NCBI GenBank assembly: GCA_002704045.1 | Contig: PAFF01000080.1 | Coordinates: forward strand, 2,452-7,810 | DNA: 5,359 nt | Direction: 5' to 3' | DNA from: Fidelibacterota bacterium | GTDB taxonomy: Bacteria > Fidelibacterota > Marinisomatia > SCGC-AAA003-L08 > GCA-002704045 | In this document: in pieces, positions 1 to 5,359 of the stretch | Position numbering within the stretch: position 1 is the stretch's first letter | Layout of the letters: every line of letters begins with the position of its first letter | Notes under the pieces: model-generated | What the model was told of the DNA's origin: nothing | Databases searched by the model: none | Seen by the model: the letters and a program-made list of their open reading frames with translations, nothing else | Made by a program: the position numbers and the translations under genes

Positions 1-338
1 TACCTGGCACCATTTTGAAATGCTATAAATCTGATTTTATTTTGCAAAAATCTAGCTACCTGCCAAAAATTACGATCGTTATCAATTTGAGTCAGAACAT
101 ATTTAGGATTAAAATATTTAATTAGTGCTATTAGATAAGCTGTCTTAATACTTTTTACACTGAGGTAAGCACTCATTGTAAGAAACAATATTTTTACGTT
201 AAAAAAAATTATTTTTGATGAAGGATTAAAATTAATATTTTCAACATTCTTGAAATACTTTTTGAAAATATCTTCATTATCACGACCATAAATAAACACA
301 TCACCTGATTTATTTAAATATTTTAATCTAAAACTCAT
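1..338 (-). CDS. Surface carbohydrate biosynthesis protein, N-terminal part (runs off window)
   Basis: The frame is open from an ATG at 338 to the window edge, giving 112 residues with the C-terminus missing. The start lies 4 nt after the stop codon of the upstream gene, as expected inside an operon. Residues 80-112 carry a recognisable block: YVLTQIDNDRNFWQVARFLQ followed by KIRFIAFQNGAR. A 'T.IDN...F' segment followed by 'fiaxQNGxR' is characteristic, from memory, of proteins annotated as surface carbohydrate or O-antigen biosynthesis proteins (LIC12162/LIC13510-like, first named in Leptospira). These are thought to be GT-B-like transferases acting in the cytoplasm on surface polysaccharide. 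Residues 14-18 (VFIYG) and 43-47 (IIFFN) look like short hydrophobic beta strands. No signal peptide or clear membrane helix is seen. The reaction is unknown. The coding frame is secure; the family call is moderately sure because most of the protein lies outside the window. Confidence 0.75.
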   Translation of the reverse strand, partial: MSFRLKYLNKSGDVFIYGRDNEDIFKKYFKNVENINFNPSSKIIFFNVKILFLTMSAYLSVKSIKTAYLIALIKYFNPKYVLTQIDNDRNFWQVARFLQNKIRFIAFQNGAR

Positions 339-342
339 AAAT

Positions 343-1032
343 TTATTCGCTTGAAACTAAATTTAACAAATTTTCTATTGAAAATAGTGGGTCTCTTAAT
401 TTATTAAAGTATATATTTAATTTTTTATAGTCAACTTCCTCATCTAGAGTAAATGTTTCAATTGTATTTTTGCTAAATACATAGTCAAAGTATTGAATGC
501 CTTTACTAGCTTTAGAATTATAAAAATAGCTAATTATATGCTCTCTATTAAAATCTGAAATCTCTGCATTATTATTTAATTCTTCTAGAAATTTAGTAGG
601 TATAATTTCAATATCCAGTCCAACTGGGAAATTACCTTTTGTAGAATAAATAATTGATTCTGGCGATTTGCATTGATCAATGCACTTGTCAATGAGTTCA
701 CCATCTATAAACGGGCAGTCTCCTGTTACTCTTATAATATACTCAATGCCATAAAATTGCGCAGCTTTAACATACCTATTCAAGACATTATTGAGGCTTC
801 CCCTAAAAATATAAATATTATTTTTTTTTGCCTCAAGCTCTATGTGATTATCTTCTTTTTGTAATGAAGTAGCTAATACAATATTTTTGATATAATTACT
901 TTTTTTAATACGTTTTATTAATAAACTTATTGCTGAATATTTGCCAAACTTTAAAAGTGCCTTTCCAGGAAGCCTCTTGGAATTATACCTGCATGAAATG
1001 ATTACTCCAAATTTATCATAGTTTGTATACAT
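343..1032 (-). CDS. SpsF-type cytidylyltransferase (CMP-sugar synthetase family)
   Basis: This 229-residue protein matches the SpsF/CMP-KDO synthetase-like cytidylyltransferases (CTP_transf_3, COG1861) along its whole length, and its size is typical. Such enzymes transfer CMP from CTP to an acidic or other sugar in the cytoplasm. Visible motifs are the nucleotide-binding loop IISCRYNSKRLPGKALLKFG (11-30), with the S-K-R-L-P-G-K signature intact; FRGSLNNVLNRY (76-87); RVTGDCPFID (101-110), with the aspartates expected to bind metal; FPVGLDIEI (135-143); REHIISYF (163-170); and TLDEEVDY (195-202). The ATG at 1032 is 17 nt after the stop of the fusion gene. It has no good Shine-Dalgarno sequence, but only nine residues precede the first conserved strand, so this start is sensible. 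A run of nine A on the coding strand (829-821) lies in codons 68-71. SpsF homologues often occur with NeuB/SpsE homologues, as here. The sugar substrate cannot be read from the sequence. Confidence 0.93.
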   Translation of the reverse strand: MYTNYDKFGVIISCRYNSKRLPGKALLKFGKYSAISLLIKRIKKSNYIKNIVLATSLQKEDNHIELEAKKNNIYIFRGSLNNVLNRYVKAAQFYGIEYIIRVTGDCPFIDGELIDKCIDQCKSPESIIYSTKGNFPVGLDIEIIPTKFLEELNNNAEISDFNREHIISYFYNSKASKGIQYFDYVFSKNTIETFTLDEEVDYKKLNIYFNKLRDPLFSIENLLNLVSSE

Positions 1033-1049
1033 AGAGAAAATGAATATGC

Positions 1050-2426
1050 CTAGATTTCTATTTCTTTATTCAATAATCCTGAATATCTTGCAATATCGAG
1101 GTCCTGAAATGAATTTATGAAGAAGCTCTCTGCTGCCGATACTGGAAAGCCAAGAATTTGCTTTCCTCTAAAATAACCAGATAATAAATTCTTACTTCTG
1201 AAAGCAACACAAGTTGCTGAATCTCTGTAAAAATCAGAAACATTAATTTCTCCAAGAAGGCTTGAATTTAGTTGTATTAATTCTTCATTTTTATTTTGAA
1301 AAATCTCATGTCTTATTTTTTCTACTGCCATAGTAGAATCATTGTTGCTGATGACTAGACTATTAATTGCTTCCTCTAAGGTTTTATGATTGATAAATGG
1401 AGTTTGTATGTATCTTATAAGCATAATTCCCTCATATTTAGGATCATATTTTGAGGCAATCTGATTGAGTGTTTTCTCAATTTTTGTGGACTTTGACGTT
1501 AAGTTTTTTTCTCTTAGTTCGAATGAAACTCGAGGATCAATATTAAGAATGTTTGGATAAATTTCTGGTATATTTTCATCTGAGGTGATTATTATTTTAC
1601 TAAAATAATCAGATTTTATACATGTACGCACATCACGCTCTAGTAAAGTTTGACCATGAATCTCTTGGGACCAAAGACTCTTAACGAAATCAAAATTTTT
1701 TCTACATGGAATGACTGCTATTATTGGTGCTACACTTTTTAATAATGGTTTTGCTTTTCTATCTTTAATTTCTTGCCTTGCATTGATAATTTTATATGGG
1801 GTCTCAGTTAAATTTTTGCCATGTCTTCTATAATAATAAAGAGGCAAATTCACATTTTTTGTCCTATAATTATCTTTCATCTTTAGCCATAGATCTAATC
1901 CATCTTGTGCTTTTAAATCTTCACTATAACCCCCTATTCTAATTAATTTTTGTCTATCAATTAAACAGCATGCTCCATTCGGAGGTTCTAATACATTTTC
2001 ATTTTTTTTAATTTTTCTTGTAAATTCGTATGAAAATTTCTTTCCATCTTCATCTACTAAGAAAAAATCAGAATATACTATTCCTAATGATGAATCTTTT
2101 TCCATATAATTTCCAAGAATCAATAAAATATTTTCATCAAAATAATCATCGCCATCTAGTCTTATTAAATATTCTCCCATTGCATTATTTAATGCATGAT
2201 TACATACAGCGTTTAATCCAATGCCATTTGTATCAAAAATTCTTATTCTTTTATCATCTGAATACTTGTTAAATACCTCCTTAGTATTATCAGATGAATT
2301 GTCATTTATTAATAATAACTCCCAATTATCAACAGTTTGACTTAGGACACTTTTGATTGCTTTTTCCACAAAGTGTCCATAGTTATGAGATACAACATAT
2401 ACAGAATATTTTGGACTTAGAGACAT
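1050..2426 (-). CDS. Fusion: family 2 glycosyltransferase plus divergent NeuA-like cytidylyltransferase domain
   Basis: This is a 458-residue two-domain protein. Residues about 5-225 form a GT-A family 2 glycosyltransferase: VSHNYGHFVEKAIKSVLSQT (12-31), INDNSSDNT (40-48), the metal- and nucleotide-sugar-binding RLDGDDYF (89-96), GACCLIDRQKLIRIGGY (151-167), QDGLDLWLKM (174-183, the usual E/D-D-x-x-L-W acceptor and base region) and YYYRRHGKNLT (197-207). Residues about 232-458 resemble acylneuraminate cytidylyltransferases: IIAVIPCRKN (235-244), TLLERDVRTCIKSDYFSKII (260-279), ITSDE (280-284), LIRYIQTPF (336-344, where NeuA has LQPTSPLR) and INSFQDLDIA (437-446, like IDTPEDLxxA). The usual GGSK of the nucleotide-binding loop is absent after R242, so activity of this half is uncertain. 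The ATG at 2426 overlaps the end of the NeuB-like gene by 10 nt, which suggests translational coupling. The protein is soluble, without signal peptide or membrane segments. The GT2 call is firm; the C-terminal family is clear but its function is inferred. Confidence 0.92.
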   Translation of the reverse strand: MSLSPKYSVYVVSHNYGHFVEKAIKSVLSQTVDNWELLLINDNSSDNTKEVFNKYSDDKRIRIFDTNGIGLNAVCNHALNNAMGEYLIRLDGDDYFDENILLILGNYMEKDSSLGIVYSDFFLVDEDGKKFSYEFTRKIKKNENVLEPPNGACCLIDRQKLIRIGGYSEDLKAQDGLDLWLKMKDNYRTKNVNLPLYYYRRHGKNLTETPYKIINARQEIKDRKAKPLLKSVAPIIAVIPCRKNFDFVKSLWSQEIHGQTLLERDVRTCIKSDYFSKIIITSDENIPEIYPNILNIDPRVSFELREKNLTSKSTKIEKTLNQIASKYDPKYEGIMLIRYIQTPFINHKTLEEAINSLVISNNDSTMAVEKIRHEIFQNKNEELIQLNSSLLGEINVSDFYRDSATCVAFRSKNLLSGYFRGKQILGFPVSAAESFFINSFQDLDIARYSGLLNKEIEI

Positions 2427-3112
2427 AGGCTTATATCATCAGAAAATTTTCTCAGTTGCGCCAACTCTACTGGGGTTATACTCGAGCCATGATCAGGGCC
2501 ATACATGCCCTTATCAATAGTAAAGTGTTTCTCAATGATCTTTGCTCCTCTAGCAATTGCACAACACGAAGCATTTATTCCAACTGTATGGTCACTAAAG
2601 CCAATATACTTCTCAAAGCTTACTTTTGATAAGTTAAGCTCATCAAGTTTCGTAGGATATTTTGAAATACAATATAAATACCCTTCAATATTACCAATAA
2701 ACTTTGGAAGATCATCTTTATCCCATAACCCAAGGGATATAATTGTTGGCTTATTTGTCTTTAGAACTGCATCTATTAAGTCTGTATCAAAAATTGATCG
2801 TGAGGCAATCTTATATCTTTCAACTTCAAGTTCTTCAAGCCAGCCAATTCTTTCTTCATCAAATACGGAAGCCATAAATTCAATTTTTTGGCTATCACAA
2901 AAATCCTTTAGCATTTTAATTTGATCATAGGAAAGTTCTGTTTTTAAATTGTACTCATACCAAGGATTATCTTTTTTGGAGAAAAGGGATTTAGCGTCAA
3001 ATAATTGAAACTTAGCTACATCGGCTCCATTTTTTTTTGCGAGTATTACAAGCTCTTTGGCAAGTGCCATATCCCCGTTATGGTTTTGTCCTATCTCAGC
3101 TATTATATTCAT
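2417..3112 (-). CDS. NeuB/SpsE-like sialic acid synthase family protein lacking the SAF domain
   Basis: With the start used here the protein has 231 residues. It is the TIM-barrel domain of the NeuB family, which condenses phosphoenolpyruvate with an N-acylated aldose to form nonulosonic acids such as sialic, legionaminic or pseudaminic acid. Motifs in order are AEIGQNHNGD (5-14), AKFQ (33-36), SVFDEER (82-88), YKIAS (100-104), CISKYPTKLDELNL (148-161), GFSDHTVG (171-178), ARGAKIIEKHFTID (187-200) and GPDHGSSITPVEL (205-217). The family's usual STGM is here SLGL (126-129). Typical NeuB proteins are about 340 residues with a C-terminal antifreeze-like SAF domain; this one stops just after the barrel. 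The next gene starts within its last codons, so this looks like a native end and not a decayed one. The ATG at 3112 was chosen because it gives the family-typical start MNIIAEIG, overlaps the asnB stop as TAATG, and follows a GGAA. An in-frame GTG at 3127 would add five residues. Confidence 0.92.
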   Translation of the reverse strand: MNIIAEIGQNHNGDMALAKELVILAKKNGADVAKFQLFDAKSLFSKKDNPWYEYNLKTELSYDQIKMLKDFCDSQKIEFMASVFDEERIGWLEELEVERYKIASRSIFDTDLIDAVLKTNKPTIISLGLWDKDDLPKFIGNIEGYLYCISKYPTKLDELNLSKVSFEKYIGFSDHTVGINASCCAIARGAKIIEKHFTIDKGMYGPDHGSSITPVELAQLRKFSDDISLCL

Positions 3113-4953
3113 TAATTTTCCAACCACATATTTAGCATAATAAAGGAAAATATTGTATGACCATTTAATCTTTGCTTATTATTGATCAGTTTTTTCACAG
3201 ATTCTAAAGAATTTCTTTTTATGATATTATTTTTAGTCAAGTATGAATCGCTACTAAAAGTATGGGAGACTAAATCACTCCATTCATTCTTCAACCATCT
3301 ATCTATTGGGACATTGAAGCCATGTTTTTTTCTATTTATAACATCTGAAGGAATAATATCTTTGAAAGCTTCTCTTAAACACCATTTTAATTGTCCTTTC
3401 TTGATCATATTTTCAAAAGATATTTTATCAGATAAATCTAGTACTTTTGCGGATGCAAATGGGGCCCGGCCCTCTATAGAATTTGCCATTGTCATGCGGT
3501 CTATTTTAGTTAGCATTTCATTAGGAAAGTAAAAGTTACGGTCATCTCTTATAATATTTTTTGGATTTATTTTACCATTTAAATGAGAAAAATGACGAAA
3601 TGATGATCGAATGCTTTCATCCCTAAAATCTTCAGTAAATATTTCAGCTTTCTCTATTTCATGTGCATAATAATGTAACGAATATATCTTTTCCTCAGAA
3701 GAAAGAGAATTTATTTGACTCAAAATTTGTTTTTTTGACTTTCCAGTATCTTGAAAAGAACATATACCAACAGACTGTAATTCAGAATTGTTTTCTATTT
3801 TTGGTAAGTATTTATACCAAGAATATCCTCCAAAACATTCATCTGCACCATCTCCTGATAGCAAAACTTTAATGCCGTTTTCTTTTGCTGCTCTTGAAAC
3901 AGAAAATATTCCTAAACCAGATGAGACGGCATAAGGTTGATCTCCATAATAAGAGAATTTTTTTAGATCATTATAAAATAATTCTTGCGTTACGTTTATT
4001 TTATGATGATGAGATCCTATTCTCTTAGCCGTATTTTCTGCTTCTTGCGATTCATCTGCCATTCCATGATATGGATCCTTCACATTTTCAAATGAAACAT
4101 TGAATGTACTTAGGTGAGGTAGGTGCTTTGAAGCTATTGTTGATACAATAGTACTATCAAGGCCACCACTCAAAAAACAGCCAAGCGGAACATCTGATAG
4201 GAGACGTGAAGTAACTGAATCCTCGACGGTCTTTCTTATGACTCCTAATAAGTCATTTTTAAGATCGTCTCGAATATTTTCATTCAAATAATTAGGGAAG
4301 ATTTGGTTGAGTGAAAAATGATTTCCTGAGACTTTCGCATAGTTTCCAGGCGGAACAGCTTCAATCTCATTGTATATTGTAAAAGGTTCCGGAACCCATA
4401 AAAATGTTGGAAAGTCCCACATAGACTGATGTCGAAAAGATAAGGAGCACAAGTTTGTATTCTTAAAAGCTTTTACTTCAGATGAAAAAATAAATAAGTT
4501 ATTTTTACCTCTACTATAATAGAGAGGTTTTTCCCCTGCAGTATCTCTGCCCAGAAAAAGGATTTTTTTATTTCGATCCCATATTGAGATAGCAAACATC
4601 CCGTCTAAATAATCGAAGACTCTCTCACCAAATTCATCGTATAAGTGAGGAATTACTTCACCGTCAGAATTTGAATTAAGATTATATCCTTTCAAAATTA
4701 ATAAATTTCTGAGTTCTTTAGAATTATAAATTTCTCCATTATAAGTAACGATAACAGACTTTGAATTATTATATAATGGTTGAGATCCACCAACTAAGTC
4801 ATTTATAGACAATCTTCGCATACCAACAGCGCAATTATGATCGACAAAGGTACCCTTATCATCTGGTCCACGATGAACAAGGTTGCTAAGCATTTTATTC
4901 AATTCATGCTCTTTGTTATCAAACTCACCAAAGATTCCTGCAATTCCGCACAT
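3112..4953 (-). CDS. asnB: Glutamine-dependent asparagine synthase (AsnB) family amidotransferase
   Basis: This 613-residue protein has the AsnB architecture and usual length. The N-terminal class II glutaminase domain (about 2-165) has the nucleophile Cys2 directly after Met1, which fixes the start. It also has HRGPD (27-31), RRLSINDL (46-53), NGEIYN (72-77), SDGEV (96-100), DGMFA (117-121) and GRDTAGEKPLYY (135-146). The C-terminal synthetase domain (about 235-610) has the ATP pyrophosphatase loop LSGGLDST (261-268), LSGDGADECFGGY (365-377), KIDRMTMANSIEGRAPF (483-499) and KKHGFNVPI (542-550). Hydrolysed glutamine supplies ammonia that attacks an adenylated carboxylate. In free metabolism that carboxylate is aspartate, but AsnB homologues inside polysaccharide clusters are thought to amidate sugar carboxylates, as proposed for WbpS of Pseudomonas. 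Context favours that role here (inference). A small departure is PFAS (498-501) where most members have PFLD. Its stop overlaps the next start by one base (TAATG). No clear ribosome binding site precedes the ATG. Confidence 0.95.
   Translation of the reverse strand: MCGIAGIFGEFDNKEHELNKMLSNLVHRGPDDKGTFVDHNCAVGMRRLSINDLVGGSQPLYNNSKSVIVTYNGEIYNSKELRNLLILKGYNLNSNSDGEVIPHLYDEFGERVFDYLDGMFAISIWDRNKKILFLGRDTAGEKPLYYSRGKNNLFIFSSEVKAFKNTNLCSLSFRHQSMWDFPTFLWVPEPFTIYNEIEAVPPGNYAKVSGNHFSLNQIFPNYLNENIRDDLKNDLLGVIRKTVEDSVTSRLLSDVPLGCFLSGGLDSTIVSTIASKHLPHLSTFNVSFENVKDPYHGMADESQEAENTAKRIGSHHHKINVTQELFYNDLKKFSYYGDQPYAVSSGLGIFSVSRAAKENGIKVLLSGDGADECFGGYSWYKYLPKIENNSELQSVGICSFQDTGKSKKQILSQINSLSSEEKIYSLHYYAHEIEKAEIFTEDFRDESIRSSFRHFSHLNGKINPKNIIRDDRNFYFPNEMLTKIDRMTMANSIEGRAPFASAKVLDLSDKISFENMIKKGQLKWCLREAFKDIIPSDVINRKKHGFNVPIDRWLKNEWSDLVSHTFSSDSYLTKNNIIKRNSLESVKKLINNKQRLNGHTIFSFIMLNMWLEN
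3118..3121 (-). promoter_or_regulatory. Likely ribosome binding site of the NeuB-like gene
   Basis: The coding strand reads GGAA, then five bases, then the ATG at 3112. It lies inside the last sense codons of asnB. It is a weak Shine-Dalgarno core, but one of the few visible in this window. Together with the TAATG stop-start overlap it favours the ATG at 3112 over the GTG at 3127. Confidence 0.45.
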
Positions 4954-4986
4954 GAAAGTTTTTTTGCTTAGTTGTATTTAAAGGTT
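4954..4986. other. 33-nt spacer between methyltransferase and asnB genes
   Basis: This is the longest non-coding gap in the window. On the coding strand it holds a run of seven A shortly before the asnB ATG, with no Shine-Dalgarno sequence, no hairpin and no convincing -35/-10 pair. It looks like a plain intra-operon spacer. Confidence 0.5.
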
Positions 4987-5359
4987 CTAGTTTTTTTTAT
5001 ATAAATGTATGAAGATGTCCATATAATAATCAATTCTTCCACTTTGTAAAAGGTGTCCGAGATCAGGATATCTATATATTAAAGAAAAATCTGAAGTTAT
5101 TGGGAATTCGGATGATAATAGACCATGAGAACCATCAACATAAACATTTCTAAAGTTGTCATGGTTCATATGATAGAAATACCTTGAAGCTTTACAGATA
5201 TGCTCCACAAAATTTTTGCAAGCATCGTCGCTCATTTCACCTAAACTATTTTTATTTATAAATAAATCTACAGAGTCCTTACTTAATTTCTCAATTTCCC
5301 AAGATGGCTGTAAAATAAAATCGTATTTATTTGTTGATAATGAATTAAATTCATTTTCT
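4987..5359 (-). CDS. Putative sugar O-methyltransferase, C-terminal part (start outside window)
   Basis: The frame is open from the window edge to a TAG at 4989-4987, showing 123 full residues of the C-terminus. An internal ATG at 5235 would give an 82-residue protein, but the coding sequence continues unbroken upstream of it with family-like content, so the true start lies beyond the window. In the visible fragment, residues 11-42 include KYDFILQPSWEIEKL and then DLFINKNSLGEM, followed by YFYHMN (60-65). The pattern 'D-L-F-I-N-t-x-S-f-x-E-M' and then 'yFyxxN' is, from memory, typical of the C-terminal half of the 'putative sugar O-methyltransferase' (NanM-like) family. These are class I SAM-dependent enzymes found in surface-glycan clusters. 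The SAM-binding glycine-rich loop would be upstream and is not visible. A role in methylating or end-capping a glycan residue is inferred from family and context. It precedes asnB by 33 nt in the same direction. Confidence 0.75.
   Translation of the reverse strand, partial: ENEFNSLSTNKYDFILQPSWEIEKLSKDSVDLFINKNSLGEMSDDACKNFVEHICKASRYFYHMNHDNFRNVYVDGSHGLLSSEFPITSDFSLIYRYPDLGHLLQSGRIDYYMDIFIHLYKKN

Noticed and set aside
673..864. 63-codon open frame on the plus strand
   Set aside because: Lies opposite the conserved SpsF-type gene, has no family resemblance and no upstream signals; a shadow frame in AT-rich DNA.
2030..2272. 80-codon open frame on the plus strand
   Set aside because: Antisense to the GT2 domain, with composition (many Leu, His, Phe) typical of a reverse-frame shadow.
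2505..2924. 139-codon open frame on the plus strand
   Set aside because: The longest antisense frame, but entirely opposite the conserved NeuB barrel; its serine-rich stretch is the reverse reading of acidic codons.
2417..3112. NeuB-like gene as a truncated pseudogene
   Set aside because: All barrel motifs are intact, the frame is clean, and the stop sits in a tight coding overlap with the next gene, which suggests a native length.
3182..3532. 116-codon open frame on the plus strand
   Set aside because: Opposite the conserved synthetase domain of the AsnB-like gene, with no recognisable motif.
3663..3872. 69-codon open frame on the plus strand
   Set aside because: Antisense to the AsnB-like gene, short and without motifs.
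4954..5000. Promoter or terminator around the A/T tracts between the methyltransferase and asnB genes
   Set aside because: No hairpin with a following U-run in the direction of transcription and no convincing -35/-10 pair; the tracts fit background AT richness.
4987..5235. Stand-alone 82-residue small protein
   Set aside because: The same frame continues without a stop to the window edge and the added residues fit the methyltransferase family, so this is the tail of a longer gene.

Overview
The window is a compact run of six genes, all on the minus strand, so transcription goes from high to low coordinates. By eye it is about 30% G+C and almost all coding. Both end genes are cut by the window edges. 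Every gene recognised belongs to surface-glycan (O-antigen, capsule or similar) or acidic-sugar biosynthesis. The low G+C, tight packing, weak Shine-Dalgarno sequences and gene content suit a streamlined AT-rich bacterium. A marine one such as Prochlorococcus or a SAR11-like alphaproteobacterium is a guess; no rRNA or taxonomic marker gene is present to settle it.

Layout in transcription order: (1) 5359-4987, the C-terminal part of a probable sugar O-methyltransferase; (2) 4953-3112, a complete AsnB-type glutamine-dependent amidotransferase; (3) 3112-2417, a NeuB-like sialic acid synthase family enzyme that has the TIM barrel but not the usual C-terminal SAF domain; (4) 2426-1050, a fusion of a family 2 glycosyltransferase with a divergent NeuA-like cytidylyltransferase domain; (5) 1032-343, an SpsF-type cytidylyltransferase; (6) 338-1, the N-terminal part of a protein resembling the Leptospira-type 'surface carbohydrate biosynthesis protein' families. 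Junctions are 33 nt, a 1-nt TAATG overlap, a 10-nt overlap, 17 nt and 4 nt, which suggests one translationally coupled operon. No promoter or terminator could be supported inside it.

Working model (inference): the NeuB-like enzyme condenses phosphoenolpyruvate with an aldose to give a nonulosonic-acid-like sugar. One or both cytidylyltransferase modules activate it as a CMP-sugar, and the GT2 module transfers a sugar. The AsnB-like enzyme may amidate a sugar carboxylate, and the methyltransferase may methylate or cap the glycan. The most unusual points are the SAF-less NeuB and the GT2-cytidylyltransferase fusion with an eroded nucleotide-binding motif next to an intact stand-alone cytidylyltransferase. 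No mobile element, CRISPR array, tRNA or rRNA was seen, and no stretch over 300 bases lacks a gene.
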